Of a DNA stretch of 27,676 nucleotides, positions 12,292-20,482 are shown piece after piece; the stretch's first letter is position 1, and the number at the start of each line of letters is the position of its first letter. The stretch is from a virus, in the IMG/VR virus record IMGVR_UViG_3300042691_025382, positions 1-27,676 of that record; one strand, written 5' to 3'. The position numbers were made by a program, and so were the translations under genes. Below the pieces are notes generated by a model, which saw only the letters and a program-made list of their open reading frames with translations, was not told the DNA's origin and did no database searches.

Positions 12292-13497
12292 ATGATAAAC
12301 AAAGAACCCTTCAAAAAACTAATCTTAGATCTTAAAGATTCGGGAAAATATCGTGTTTTTAACGATATTATTCGAGAGCGTGGAGATTTCCCTAAAGCTA
12401 TCTGGTATGGCCCGTACAATATTAAAACCATAGTAAACTGGTGCTCAAACGACTATTTAGGAATGGGGCAACACAAAGTAGTATTAGATGCAATGCATAC
12501 AGCTTTAGACCAAACAGGTTCAGGTTCAGGAGGTACAAGAAATATCGGTGGCACTAGCCACTATCATGTCGCTCTAGAACATGAGCTAGCAATGTTACAC
12601 AACAAGAGCAGAGCTTTATTATTCAGTTCTGCTTACGTGGCTAACGAATGGAGTTTGATTGCATTATCTAAAATTATTCCTAATATTCATTTTATTTCAG
12701 ATGCTAACAATCACAACAGTTTAATAGTGGGTATAAGTCATAGCAAAGCTTCTAAAACTGTCTTTAAACACAATGATCTAGATCATTTAGAAGAGATACT
12801 GTGCTCAGTAAAACTAGCAGGTCAAGTGCCTTGTATAGTATTTGAATCAGTCTACAGTATGGATGGCGATGTAAGTCCTATCAAACAAATCTGCGATCTA
12901 GCAGACAAATATCAAGCTATAACTTACATAGACGAAGTACATGCGGTAGGACTCTATGGAACCCACGGGGGTGGGAAGGTTGAAGAACTCGGGCTTGAAT
13001 CCCGTATTGACATAGTTAATGGTACCTTAGGGAAAGCCTATGGAGTCCAAGGTGGTTATATAGCTGCCGATGCAGACGTAGTTGACGCCATCCGTTCTGT
13101 GGCCGCAGGATTTATCTTTACAACTTCAATGTCGCCTGTGGCCTGTGCAGGTGCTCTAGCTGCTGTGAAGTATCTCAAAGATCACAACGAGATTCGAGAG
13201 AAACATCAGGAACGTGCCAATAAACTTAAACAACTGTTACGAGAAAATGAACTACCAGTAATGGATTGCTCCACAACTCACATCGTTCCTTTATTGGTAG
13301 GTGAAGCTAAGAAATGTAAAACAATGAGTGATATGTTATTGAATGAGTTCAGTATCTATGTACAACCTATCAACTATCCTACTGTAGATGTAGGTACTGA
13401 AAGGTTACGTTTTGCACCTACCCCGTTTCATGATGATTCTATGATGAATGATTTGATTGTTGCCCTGAAGTCTGTGTATCACCAGGTGCAAGTCTAA
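12292..13497 (+). CDS. hemA: 5-aminolevulinate synthase
   Basis: 401 residues, the size of alphaproteobacterial ALAS. It is a fold-type I PLP enzyme that condenses glycine and succinyl-CoA to 5-aminolevulinate, the first step of haem/tetrapyrrole synthesis in the C4 pathway. Landmarks: R21, [10 protein letters not shown] (50-59), [17 protein letters not shown] (76-92), [10 protein letters not shown] (184-193), Y-I-D214-E-V-H217-A-V-G, N-G-T-L-G-K248-A-Y-G with the PLP lysine, and the C-terminal [10 protein letters not shown] and G-T-E-R-L-R. The last two motifs and the length favour ALAS over KBL or BioF. All key residues appear intact. The start lies 8 nt after a TAAATA box without a Shine-Dalgarno sequence. 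Its 3' end overlaps the cupin gene by 59 bp. Confidence 0.95.
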   Translation: MINKEPFKKLILDLKDSGKYRVFNDIIRERGDFPKAIWYGPYNIKTIVNWCSNDYLGMGQHKVVLDAMHTALDQTGSGSGGTRNIGGTSHYHVALEHELAMLHNKSRALLFSSAYVANEWSLIALSKIIPNIHFISDANNHNSLIVGISHSKASKTVFKHNDLDHLEEILCSVKLAGQVPCIVFESVYSMDGDVSPIKQICDLADKYQAITYIDEVHAVGLYGTHGGGKVEELGLESRIDIVNGTLGKAYGVQGGYIAADADVVDAIRSVAAGFIFTTSMSPVACAGALAAVKYLKDHNEIREKHQERANKLKQLLRENELPVMDCSTTHIVPLLVGEAKKCKTMSDMLLNEFSIYVQPINYPTVDVGTERLRFAPTPFHDDSMMNDLIVALKSVYHQVQV

Positions 13498-13834
13498 ATC
13501 TATCTTCTACATAGTCAGCAGTTCCAACTTCAAAGATAACCGAACCAGCCACTAGTGCTTCTACTTGATGTGGACCTAATGCTCCGAAATCTGCAGTTTT
13601 ACCTTCTTCCAAGACAGCTTCTTTGACTTCGCCAGAGCTAACATCAATATAAGTCACTTTAAACTTGCCTGCATTAATGAACCAACTCTTATATTTTTCT
13701 TTGTGAAATACCAAGCTAGTCTTTGCTCCTACTCGATCAAATATCAATAATTTGCCGCAGTATTTGTCGTTATTGGCAAAGATGATTTCAAATCCCCAAC
13801 CCTTGTCAACTTTTCCTAATGTTTGTAAATTCAT
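13439..13834 (-). CDS. Cupin-fold protein
   Basis: 131 residues. A single double-stranded beta-helix reads [19 protein letters not shown] (12-30), F-H44[12 protein letters not shown]56-K-F, then L-G-P-H89-Q-V-E-A-L. This resembles small cupins of the mannose-6-phosphate-isomerase/sugar-nucleotide type. The first metal motif is partly degenerate (H44 but no HxH), so metal binding or catalysis is uncertain. The C-terminal 25 residues are polar and likely disordered; they are coded in the region that overlaps the ALAS gene on the other strand. Its ATG overlaps the ClpP stop by 4 nt, so it depends on the clpP promoter. Confidence 0.8.
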   Translation of the reverse strand: MNLQTLGKVDKGWGFEIIFANNDKYCGKLLIFDRVGAKTSLVFHKEKYKSWFINAGKFKVTYIDVSSGEVKEAVLEEGKTADFGALGPHQVEALVAGSVIFEVGTADYVEDRFRLAPGDTQTSGQQSNHSS

Positions 13835-14421
13835 GGTCTCTTCTCAATAATTTTGTCTATCAAACCGTACTCGAGAGCTTCTTCAGCACTCATAAAAAAG
13901 TCTCTGTCCATATCACGTTCAAATTCTTCGTAGGTCTTACCTTTGGTATTATGTTTTACATAAAGTTCAGTCAACCGTTTTTTGATATGCATTATCTCTT
14001 TGTAGGATATTTCAATATCAGAAGCCATACCTCGTGCGCCGCCAGATGGCTGATGTATCATATGCCGAGCATTGGGTAACATGTGTCTCTTTCCTTTGGT
14101 ACCGGCCTGTGCCAAAAATGAACCCATTGAACAGGCCTGGCCCATAACATAAGTTGCTACATCACATTTAATAAACTGCATGGTATCATAGATACTGAGA
14201 CCTGCTGTGACTACACCGCCGGGACTGTTAATAAACAGATTGATATCTTTACCAGGATCTTCGGATTCCAAAAAAAGCATTTGTGCCACAATGAGATTGG
14301 CTGTGTAGTCCTCTACTGGACCATTCAACATTATAATTCTTTCTCGTAGAAGTCTACTATAGATATCGTAGGCTCGTTCGCCTTTTGATGTAGATTCAAT
14401 TACGACAGGTACCAAAGCCAT
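13831..14421 (-). CDS. clpP: ATP-dependent Clp protease proteolytic subunit
   Basis: 196 residues, the normal ClpP length. Catalytic triad: Ser98 in G-Q-A-C-S-M-G-S-F, His123 in M-I-H-Q-P, and Asp170 in F-E-R-D-M-D-R-D. The N-terminus [11 protein letters not shown] and [17 protein letters not shown] correspond to the axial loop and handle start of bacterial ClpP; I-N-S-P-G-G (64-69) is the substrate-binding strand. It should form a tetradecamer working with host ClpX/ClpA, or mix with host ClpP. No phage ATPase partner is in the window. It has a textbook sigma70 promoter and an AAAGGA ribosome-binding site, so it is probably expressed early, and it is followed by the cupin gene. Confidence 0.95.
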   Translation of the reverse strand: MALVPVVIESTSKGERAYDIYSRLLRERIIMLNGPVEDYTANLIVAQMLFLESEDPGKDINLFINSPGGVVTAGLSIYDTMQFIKCDVATYVMGQACSMGSFLAQAGTKGKRHMLPNARHMIHQPSGGARGMASDIEISYKEIMHIKKRLTELYVKHNTKGKTYEEFERDMDRDFFMSAEEALEYGLIDKIIEKRP

Positions 14422-14448
14422 AGTGTTCCTTTTTGTAAGTAAAATTTA

Positions 14449-14477
14449 ATTATATACTTGATATTAATTATTGTCAA
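14449..14477 (-). promoter_or_regulatory. Consensus sigma70 promoter for clpP-cupin
   Basis: Minus strand TTGACA (14477-14472), 17-bp spacer, TATAAT (14454-14449). Both hexamers are perfect. It is divergent to the HNH promoter, whose -35 starts 5 bp away. Confidence 0.93.
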
Positions 14478-14482
14478 TGCTG

Positions 14483-14511
14483 TTGATTTTTTAATAATCT
14501 GAGTATATAAT
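14483..14511 (+). promoter_or_regulatory. Sigma70-type promoter for the HNH gene
   Basis: TTGATT (14483-14488), 17-bp spacer, TATAAT (14506-14511). A TAAATA box at 14536-14541, 22 nt before the ATG, may add late expression. Confidence 0.85.
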
Positions 14512-14535
14512 ATGCAGATTGTTCAATTAACCAGT

Positions 14536-14541
14536 TAAATA
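14536..14541 (+). promoter_or_regulatory. Possible late-type box for the HNH gene
   Basis: AGTTAAATACTG, 22 nt before the ATG at 14564, downstream of the sigma70-type promoter. Tandem early and late promoters are a common phage arrangement. Confidence 0.35.
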
Positions 14542-14563
14542 CTGTTTTGTAAAAGATTTCAAA

Positions 14564-15076
14564 ATGAGCACTTTGTTGTTAAACGCAGACATGCAACCTG
14601 TAAGTCTATTACCGTTATCGGTAGTTGATTGGCAGGAAGCCATTAGATATATGGTACTTGATAAAGTCAAAGTACTAGAATGGCATGACGATTGGATCGT
14701 GAGATCCGCTCGTTGGGAAACCCGTGTGCCTGCTGTTATGATGCTGACCGTATACCAAAAGCCTAAGCATACGATGCGGTTGAGCAAACGTAACATTTTC
14801 TTAAGAGATGGTTATCATTGTCAATATTGTGGCACCGAGGTTACCGAAGCAACTGCTACTTTGGATCACGTACACCCTGTAAGTCAAGGGGGTAAGACAA
14901 CCTGGGAAAACTCTACAACCGCTTGCAAACCTTGTAATTATAAAAAGGCTGCTCATGTTGGAAAGTACAAGCCAAAACAGATGCCTTACAAGCCTAGCTT
15001 TTGGGATCTAGTGGCCAAAAGAAAAATCAAAGGCTATCACATGGGGCATCCTAGTTGGGAATACTATCTAGCCTAG
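14564..15076 (+). CDS. HNH endonuclease with zinc-ribbon
   Basis: 170 residues. The N-terminal part (L-L-N-A-D-M-Q-P-V-S-L-L-P, W-Q-E-A-I) is the conserved lead-in of a common HNH family. The nuclease core is C86-Q-Y-C89-G, L-D101-H102-V-H-P-V-S-Q-G-G, W-E-N116 and C121-K-P-C124-N, so the metal-binding His/Asn and the four zinc Cys are all present. The C-terminus is basic. It could be a free-standing homing nuclease or a phage DNA-processing enzyme; no intron or interrupted gene is visible beside it. The ribosome-binding site is weak. Confidence 0.9.
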   Translation: MSTLLLNADMQPVSLLPLSVVDWQEAIRYMVLDKVKVLEWHDDWIVRSARWETRVPAVMMLTVYQKPKHTMRLSKRNIFLRDGYHCQYCGTEVTEATATLDHVHPVSQGGKTTWENSTTACKPCNYKKAAHVGKYKPKQMPYKPSFWDLVAKRKIKGYHMGHPSWEYYLA

Positions 15077-15104
15077 ATTATTTTAGATGAAACGCTGACG
15101 CACT

Positions 15105-15110
15105 TAAATA
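15105..15110 (+). promoter_or_regulatory. Late-type box upstream of the methyltransferase gene
   Basis: ACTTAAATATCG on the plus strand, 34 nt before the ATG at 15145. It is the only promoter-like element in the 68-bp gap after the HNH gene. Confidence 0.4.
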
Positions 15111-15119
15111 TCGATAGCA

Positions 15120-15147
15120 AACATTGATTAGAAGGAGAACTAATATG
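15120..15147 (+). repeat. 28-bp direct repeat, copy 1 (ribosome-binding site plus ATG)
   Basis: A perfect 28-bp copy of 15219-15246, running from AACATTGATT to the ATG at its end and including the Shine-Dalgarno GAAGGAG. The copies are 99 bp apart, a multiple of 3. Confidence 0.95.
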
Positions 15148-16290
15148 ATGCTATCAAAGGCACAGCGCCAAATCAAGCGAAAGATCTTTAATGATCTGTT
15201 TACAATACAAAAACTGCGAACATTGATTAGAAGGAGAACTAATATGCCGCAACTACTTACAGCTACTATCACCGAACAAGAGTTCAAAGACCTATTTGGG
15301 TTCGATGAACCTAGTGGTCTTTACAGCGATCCAAAGTTTAGATTAGTCATTAATAAATTTGGTAGATGTTACTGGCTACTCAGCATCGATAATCTACAAG
15401 GTCCTCGATTCAGTGGGGTCAACGTCTACTATCAGGGCAACAACAGTAGACTGATCAGAACAATTTATCCTAATGCTAGACGTATAATTGACGTCGGGGC
15501 TAATGTGGGTAACAACACTATCGCCTATGCCGAATGGGCAGATCATGTAGAATCGTTTGAGCCTACTCCTACCACACTTACTATGCTCAAGGCCAATATT
15601 GCTATTGCTCAACTCAGTAACCTACATGGTATCTATTGGCAGGGTGATCAATCTCAGGGTGCTGTTCATCGAGATCCTACACAGACTGTAGGTTGGTATA
15701 CCTGGAAGGGCGTACCTCAGAGTATGAACATCCGTGGTCAGATCACTGTACATGAAGTTGCTGTGACTAATCGGAATACAGGGTCAATTGGTATTCAGGA
15801 TCACCCCGAACACGGTGGACATAACTTCGCTGTCTATGATGAAAAACATGTTAAGAAATCAGAACACGTGGTTCAGGTACCTTGCAAGACTATAGACAGT
15901 TTTGCGTTTGAAGACGTAGACGTTATAAAGATCGACGTCGAGGGATCAGAACTATTTGTGATTCACGGTGCCAAAGACACTATTGATCGTTATCGTCCTG
16001 CGGTGCAGGTTGAGATAGTACCAAAGCAGTGTAACCAATATGGTTATGATCCGCAGGCCTTATATGACTTTTTCGCAGAGCGTGACTATGTCTGTGTCTG
16101 TGCTGTACGTAAGCCCGCAAACAAAGCACAAGAGGGCCTGTTCTTTGGTAAGGACATTGGCATGACGCATCAACAGATTCCGAAATATATGGATAGACTG
16201 TTTGTGCCTAGAGAAGTACATGAACGTACAGATTACGGTGCTATGGAACAAGCAGATAACCAATTCGATAGTTTGTTTGATTTTGGTTAA
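15145..16290 (+). CDS. FkbM-family SAM-dependent methyltransferase with two duplicated starts
   Basis: 381 residues from the ATG at 15145, or 348 from the ATG at 15244; both carry identical GAAGGAG-type ribosome-binding sites because of a 28-bp direct repeat. Counting from 15244, R-I-I-D83-V-G-A-N-V-G-N-N is SAM motif I, E-S-F-E106-P-T-P follows, and V-I-K-I-D-V-E-G-S-E-L-F-V-I-H-G-A is the second FkbM signature. FkbM enzymes O-methylate sugars or small molecules; in phages they often sit near fibre or surface-modification genes. The optional 33-residue extension is basic (K-A-Q-R-Q-I-K-R-K) and reads through the second repeat in frame. The C-terminal 40 residues are polar and acidic. Confidence 0.85.
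   Translation: MMLSKAQRQIKRKIFNDLFTIQKLRTLIRRRTNMPQLLTATITEQEFKDLFGFDEPSGLYSDPKFRLVINKFGRCYWLLSIDNLQGPRFSGVNVYYQGNNSRLIRTIYPNARRIIDVGANVGNNTIAYAEWADHVESFEPTPTTLTMLKANIAIAQLSNLHGIYWQGDQSQGAVHRDPTQTVGWYTWKGVPQSMNIRGQITVHEVAVTNRNTGSIGIQDHPEHGGHNFAVYDEKHVKKSEHVVQVPCKTIDSFAFEDVDVIKIDVEGSELFVIHGAKDTIDRYRPAVQVEIVPKQCNQYGYDPQALYDFFAERDYVCVCAVRKPANKAQEGLFFGKDIGMTHQQIPKYMDRLFVPREVHERTDYGAMEQADNQFDSLFDFG
15219..15246 (+). repeat. 28-bp direct repeat, copy 2 (internal ribosome-binding site plus ATG)
   Basis: Second perfect copy of the 15120-15147 repeat, giving the methyltransferase gene a second, equally good start at 15244. Confidence 0.95.
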
Positions 16291-16298
16291 ATTAATGG

Positions 16299-16327
16299 TT
16301 GACTATACATAGAAGTTTTGTTACAAT
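16299..16327 (+). promoter_or_regulatory. Sigma70-type promoter with 5'-terminal hairpin
   Basis: TTGACT (16299-16304), 17-bp spacer, TACAAT (16322-16327). The predicted start near 16334 coincides with a hairpin: CTGTGC (16333-16338) pairs with GCACAG (16350-16355). The leader of about 50 nt ends in AAGGAAAG before the ATG. Confidence 0.8.
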
Positions 16328-16381
16328 ATCAACTGTGCTAATTGTTTAGGCACAGAACTTTTAACTAAAGAAAGGAAAGAT

Positions 16382-17887
16382 ATGTTGCAAAACTTTTATG
16401 ACCCCACACAGGGGCGACTTGTACTGCCTGAGGGTTTTTCTGACCCTAAGAAGGGCGCCTATACTCCTGATTACAATAGCATTTACCCGGACTGTCAGGA
16501 TGACATTGATGAAGCTTTTGGTCTTACGCTACCGAAGCCTCCGAAAGAAATGTACCAGCTTACTAAAGCTGAACGCACACAAGTAATCGAAAAACTAAAA
16601 AAGTTTAGTCGTTACCCAGATGCCATCATGCCCGGTGAAGGTATCAAAGACTTTGCAGATGAATTTGCTAAAGTTGTAGCGGAATTCAAGAAATCACGTT
16701 GTTGGATTTTTAAAGATGCCAAGGGTCAAGAATATGGAGTAAAACCTCCTCCTGGTTTTTTCGCAGTTCTAGGTGTTCTTGCTATGCCCTGGAACCTAAT
16801 GCGTATCGATTATGATGCTCAGCGATGGACAGATATCCCTCACATCGCCAGAATCCTTATGAAATTTGATCCTCAAATGGCACAAGGTATTACTGCTCGC
16901 ATCACTCCAGACGGTAGACAGATTGATGTTAACGAGGGTCGACATGGCGCTATGCTGATTGCATTCACTGGTGCTCCTTATTGCTGGGGTAGAGCTATTG
17001 TTAGCAACAATCGTGGACGAAACTTTGATATCTTTGAGTTGCTCAACATTATTCCTAAGCCCACTGAACTATACGATGAGTTTCGTATTAAGGCAGGTCG
17101 AGCTTCTATGTACAAGGCAGCACAGATGGACATCAAGCAAGATGTGGGCGGGCGTATTGAAGACCAGCATGCCTATGATTTGAGCGAGCTCAATCACAAC
17201 CACGATGTTCGTTTTGTACCTAGCGCCAAGAAAAAGGGAGGCAAGAAAACACTGCTGAAGAAAGGCGACGCTTTCCGTATTGACAAGTTTTATGCGTTCT
17301 TCGAAGATGGACGCTATTCGGTCAAAGACGAGGGTATGGTTGTAGATACATATCTTGCAGACGCTTACACGGTTTTGCGTGATGCATTCTATGAAGGCTA
17401 CATGCCGCATGAACCTGCGTGGGCTATCTGTGAACTGTTTAAGCAGACTGCCGCATCCGAACCAACCGGTACCCTTACCACTAATAAGCGCAGTAAAATG
17501 CGCAAGGTCATCACTACCGTGTTGAATGAACGCTATCACATTAGCAAATATGATGACGGTCACAAGCAGGCAGAAGCCTTCTACAAGGACTTTGGCAAAG
17601 TGCGAAACAAGGTCAGTTATGATGAACCGTTTGCTGGTTACATTTCGGGTAACAACTTTGTTGAATACTTCCTTACTACTGCCCTGTATAGCATGATTCA
17701 AGAAAGTGATTTAGTTAAGATCACAGACAAATCATTGTTTGCAGTGCCTAAGGCATATTGGAACGAAGCAGGTACTGAGATCCGAGACATAGACGGAGAC
17801 TTGTTCAGTTACACTAAGTTTCTTTCAGATCCTAAAGATCAAGAAATTGACGGCTTTGAGGACGTAGAAGAAGATGAAACTGTCTAA
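16382..17887 (+). CDS. Large phage protein with a ParB-like segment
   Basis: 501 residues. It contains A-Q-R-W-T-D-I-P-H-I-A-R-I-L (146-159) and then I-T-P-D-G-R-Q-I-D-V-N-E-G-R-H-G-A-M (174-191), which resembles the start of ParB/sulfiredoxin-like domains (an interval, then D-G-x-H/R with acidic and Arg residues). E185, R187 and H188 would be the candidate active-site set. A Lys-rich stretch (K-K-K-G-G-K-K-T-L-L-K-K, about 283-294) may bind nucleic acid. The C-terminus is very acidic. A nuclease or nucleotide-binding role is possible, but family membership is uncertain. It has its own sigma70-type promoter and overlaps the next gene by 14 nt. Confidence 0.6.
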   Translation: MLQNFYDPTQGRLVLPEGFSDPKKGAYTPDYNSIYPDCQDDIDEAFGLTLPKPPKEMYQLTKAERTQVIEKLKKFSRYPDAIMPGEGIKDFADEFAKVVAEFKKSRCWIFKDAKGQEYGVKPPPGFFAVLGVLAMPWNLMRIDYDAQRWTDIPHIARILMKFDPQMAQGITARITPDGRQIDVNEGRHGAMLIAFTGAPYCWGRAIVSNNRGRNFDIFELLNIIPKPTELYDEFRIKAGRASMYKAAQMDIKQDVGGRIEDQHAYDLSELNHNHDVRFVPSAKKKGGKKTLLKKGDAFRIDKFYAFFEDGRYSVKDEGMVVDTYLADAYTVLRDAFYEGYMPHEPAWAICELFKQTAASEPTGTLTTNKRSKMRKVITTVLNERYHISKYDDGHKQAEAFYKDFGKVRNKVSYDEPFAGYISGNNFVEYFLTTALYSMIQESDLVKITDKSLFAVPKAYWNEAGTEIRDIDGDLFSYTKFLSDPKDQEIDGFEDVEEDETV

Positions 17888-18491
17888 TTTTGATTTAGAG
17901 ACACAGACTCTTTATCAGAATTTAGACGATGAATCGAAGGCGGTCTTTGACCGTCTTCATTCTTCAAACCTAAAAAAGTCTAAGAAAAAGAGTTGGACTC
18001 GTGAAGAACAAAGTGCCTATGGGACTATCGAAATTTTTGAGAGTATGGCCGATCCCAAATTGCCTACTTTTAAAGATGTAAGACTGCCCTGGGCATATAA
18101 CAGAGCCAGCAGTTATGGCATAACAGATTGGAAAGAGCTTTATGCTATCTGTCCATGGATCTGCCCTTATTTCAATAAGCCGTTAGATTACCGTCAAGGG
18201 TTCAATGACTATGTGTTGAATATATTTGAAAAAGATGCTATGAAGGTAGCCAAAAAACAATGGTACAAACCCAGCGTTCAACATATCGTACCCAGTGCAA
18301 TGGGAGGCCCTTTGAATGACATCAATAACCTAATGATCATTCCCTTAAGATATAATATCCTTTTAAGAGATATGATTCCAGAAGAAAGATTTGAAATGAT
18401 TAGAGTGCTGACTTCGGATTCTTATAAGGAAAGAGTGGGCAGGGCAGAAAAATTATTTTATAAACCCAAAATTTGGTCTGTGCTGACTTGA
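17874..18491 (+). CDS. HNH-like nuclease fold protein
   Basis: 205 residues. The distal part reads W-I-C-P-Y-F-N-K-P-L, then S-V-Q-H-I-V-P-S-A-M-G-G-P-L-N-D-I-N-N-L-M-I-I-P, which matches the H-x-x-P-x-x-x-G-G ... N-N-L pattern of HNH/His-Me-finger nucleases. The upstream zinc Cys pair is reduced to C-P-W-I-C-P, so catalysis is not assured. The N-terminus is acidic, then strongly basic (L-K-K-S-K-K-K-S-W). It overlaps the upstream gene by 14 nt, suggesting the two work together. Its last few codons contain the -35 box of the next operon's promoter. Confidence 0.7.
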   Translation: MKLSNFDLETQTLYQNLDDESKAVFDRLHSSNLKKSKKKSWTREEQSAYGTIEIFESMADPKLPTFKDVRLPWAYNRASSYGITDWKELYAICPWICPYFNKPLDYRQGFNDYVLNIFEKDAMKVAKKQWYKPSVQHIVPSAMGGPLNDINNLMIIPLRYNILLRDMIPEERFEMIRVLTSDSYKERVGRAEKLFYKPKIWSVLT

Positions 18492-18516
18492 CAACTCTGT
18501 GTTTTGATGCTATACT
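18488..18516 (+). promoter_or_regulatory. Sigma70 promoter for the DNA-ligase operon
   Basis: TTGACA (18488-18493, perfect), 17-bp spacer, TATACT (18511-18516). The -35 overlaps the final codons of the preceding gene. Confidence 0.92.
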
Positions 18517-18546
18517 ATTGTCACAGTGAATATTTAGGAGCAGGCT

Positions 18547-18897
18547 GTGCGTTACTACATTGTCAGTTGGGACAATTTGGGTGTAGAGTTCTTTGAAGAA
18601 ATCACAGAACATCATCCAGATAATTGGGCAAAAAATCATCTGTTTGACAGCATCAAACAAAGTCAGAAAGTGTCAAAGCCCATAGGTTTCAGCATGCAGT
18701 CGCTGATACTCCGTGCCCAGATGAACGCCCAGCGGCATTATGAAATCTACGTTTTCATTACCGAAGACGACATAGACAAAACAGATGTTCAAGAATGGTT
18801 CACTACTGACCCGCAGGGCTTTGCCGATTGGGTTCGAGAGAATCATAGTTATAAAGTTTATAGTAACCGTAAAACCACAAAGGATGTAATTGTATGA
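18547..18897 (+). CDS. Hypothetical protein upstream of DNA ligase
   Basis: 116 residues from a GTG start, chosen because TTTAGGAGCAGGCT supplies a strong Shine-Dalgarno sequence. The protein is rich in aromatic and acidic residues (Y-Y-I-V-S-W-D-N, H-Y-E-I-Y-V-F-I-T-E-D-D-I-D). Its sequence pattern, beta-strand then W-F-T-T-D-P-Q-G-F-A-D-W-V-R, gives no recognised family. Its stop overlaps the ligase ATG (ATGA), so it is probably co-translated with the ligase and may act on DNA as its partner. This is inference from position. Confidence 0.7.
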   Translation: MRYYIVSWDNLGVEFFEEITEHHPDNWAKNHLFDSIKQSQKVSKPIGFSMQSLILRAQMNAQRHYEIYVFITEDDIDKTDVQEWFTTDPQGFADWVRENHSYKVYSNRKTTKDVIV

Positions 18898-20213
18898 GAA
18901 CACAACCACAGATTGTTATTCAACGCCTTGAAGCTGACAACAGCCGTTTGGCCAAGGAAGCTATTTTGGCAGAAGCAATGACGGAAGGACTGGACGAATT
19001 CTTTGAAGGAGTTCGCTGGTGTCTTGACAAACTGCACACCTTTGGAGTCAAGCAGGTTCCCGAAAGCACTGCTGATGGTCAAGGACTGAGTTGGGAAAAC
19101 TTCTCAGAACTAGCAGATGCACTGTACCGTAGAACGCTGACTGGGCATGCGGCACGTGATGCTATTAAATTGGCTATGGATGTGGCTACCAAAGATCAAT
19201 GGAATGGGTTTTATCGTAGAATTTTGATTAAGGACTTACGCTGTGGTGTGTCTGAAAAGACTGTGAACTCTGTAGCCAAGAAACAGAAGAAACCTCAGTA
19301 CTGTGTGCCTGTGTTTGAATGCATGTTGGCACACGATGGAGCCAATCACGAATCTAAGATCTCAGGCAAGAAACTTGTAGAGCCTAAACTAGATGGTGTG
19401 CGTGTGCTAACTGTGGTAGACTACGAAAGCCGTATTGTTACCATGTATACTCGCAACGGTAAGGAATTAGTTAACTTCCCTCACATCGCTAAAGCCTTTG
19501 AAGACAACATGGACAATTGGGGGCGCAGTTATGTATTTGACGGGGAAGTAGTTTCTAAATCCTTTCAATCTTTGATGACCCAGGTACACAGAAAATCTGA
19601 CGTACAGGCACAAGATGCCCGACTAATGCTGTTTGATATCGTGCCGCTGACTGAATTCAAAGCAGGAGTCAGCGTCATGGGTCAAAAGCGTAGATCTACA
19701 TTCCTTAAAGAAAACTTTTCTAAGATCTTTGCAGATTCTGGTTGTATCGAAATTATTCCGCAACGTGAATTTGATCTAGATGTTTTTACTGATGAGATTG
19801 AATTCCGTGACTATAATAAAGAAATGGTTGCCGCAGGCTATGAAGGAATTATGATTAAAGACCCCAACGGTAAGTGGGAAGGCAAGCGCAGTACTGCATG
19901 GTTGAAACAAAAACCATTTATCGAAGTTTCTTTGGAGATCGTAGATGTTGAAGAAGGAACTGGTCGCAATGCAGGAAGGTTAGGTGCCGTGATCTGTGAA
20001 GGCACAGACGATGGCAAGAACATTAAAGTCAATGTAGGCAGTGGTTTCACCGACAGCGATCGTACAGAATACTGGGATAGTAAAGATAGTTTGATTGGAC
20101 AGATCGTCGAAGTGAGAGCTGACGCAGTGACGCAAAACCAAGACGGTTCTTACAGTCTTAGGTTTCCTAGATTCATGCGTTTCCGTGGATTCAAAGTAGG
20201 AGAAAAGATTTGA
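18894..20213 (+). CDS. ATP-dependent DNA ligase
   Basis: 439 residues. Motif I is E-P-K165-L-D-G168-V-R, with K165 the adenylation lysine. Motif III is V-F-D216-G-E218-V-V. Motif IV is Y-E317-G-I-M-I-K322-D and motif V is W336-L-K338-Q-K340-P. About 150 residues before motif I form an N-terminal helical domain (A-R-D-A-I-K-L-A-M, D-L-R-C-G-V-S-E-K-T-V), as in phage and viral ligases of T4 type. The C-terminal OB-fold region contains V-E-V-R-A-D-A-V-T and L-R-F-P-R-F-M-R-F-R. It seals nicks in phage DNA during replication and repair, in the cytoplasm. All core residues are present. Confidence 0.95.
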   Translation: MRTQPQIVIQRLEADNSRLAKEAILAEAMTEGLDEFFEGVRWCLDKLHTFGVKQVPESTADGQGLSWENFSELADALYRRTLTGHAARDAIKLAMDVATKDQWNGFYRRILIKDLRCGVSEKTVNSVAKKQKKPQYCVPVFECMLAHDGANHESKISGKKLVEPKLDGVRVLTVVDYESRIVTMYTRNGKELVNFPHIAKAFEDNMDNWGRSYVFDGEVVSKSFQSLMTQVHRKSDVQAQDARLMLFDIVPLTEFKAGVSVMGQKRRSTFLKENFSKIFADSGCIEIIPQREFDLDVFTDEIEFRDYNKEMVAAGYEGIMIKDPNGKWEGKRSTAWLKQKPFIEVSLEIVDVEEGTGRNAGRLGAVICEGTDDGKNIKVNVGSGFTDSDRTEYWDSKDSLIGQIVEVRADAVTQNQDGSYSLRFPRFMRFRGFKVGEKI

Positions 20214-20482
20214 AAGCACAGAACGTTATCAACTTTGTAATCTATTGTTGGAAGAGTTGGGAATTCTGGCAAAAAGCGTTGATTATCAATATTGTTTTAC
20301 AGGCCGCGTGTTGGTTGTTTGCGGAACCTTATAGGACCTATATCAGTGGTGTAGGATGGACGCTGTTGATAGGTGTATTCTTTAATTGGTGGTGGAAAGA
20401 TCTGCTCTTGCCAAAATGGCAGAAATATAAAGAGCATAAAAATCAACTATTGACAACAATCAAAGAGTCAGAGAATGTCTAG
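20210..20482 (+). CDS. Small two-helix membrane protein
   Basis: 90 residues from a TTG start (20210) that overlaps the ligase stop as TTGA, with AGGAG positioned upstream. Two hydrophobic spans are visible: about 22-38 (A-L-I-I-N-I-V-L-Q-A-A-C-W-L-F) and about 47-61 (G-V-G-W-T-L-L-I-G-V-F-F-N-W-W-W). The N-terminus is Trp-rich and the C-terminus is basic (P-K-W-Q-K-Y-K-E-H-K-N). Two short helices with charged ends would fit a holin-like or inner-membrane accessory protein, but no lysis genes sit beside it. Function unknown. Confidence 0.65.
   Translation: MKAQNVINFVIYCWKSWEFWQKALIINIVLQAACWLFAEPYRTYISGVGWTLLIGVFFNWWWKDLLLPKWQKYKEHKNQLLTTIKESENV

Noticed and set aside
13831-14421. ClpP as head-maturation protease
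   Set aside because: Catalytic spacing, length and N-terminus are those of true ClpP, and it has an early-type promoter instead of a late box, so a prohead protease role is not favoured.
14512-14538. Eight-codon leader peptide after the HNH promoter
   Set aside because: The ATG overlaps the -10 region, so it is upstream of the expected RNA start and would not be transcribed.
15296-15312. GGGTTCGATGAACC, tRNA T-arm-like
   Set aside because: Inside the methyltransferase coding sequence, with no cloverleaf.
17069-17701. 210-codon minus-strand open frame opposite the 16382-17887 gene
   Set aside because: It lies wholly inside a better-supported gene, has no ribosome-binding site or promoter, and its composition is that of an antisense shadow.
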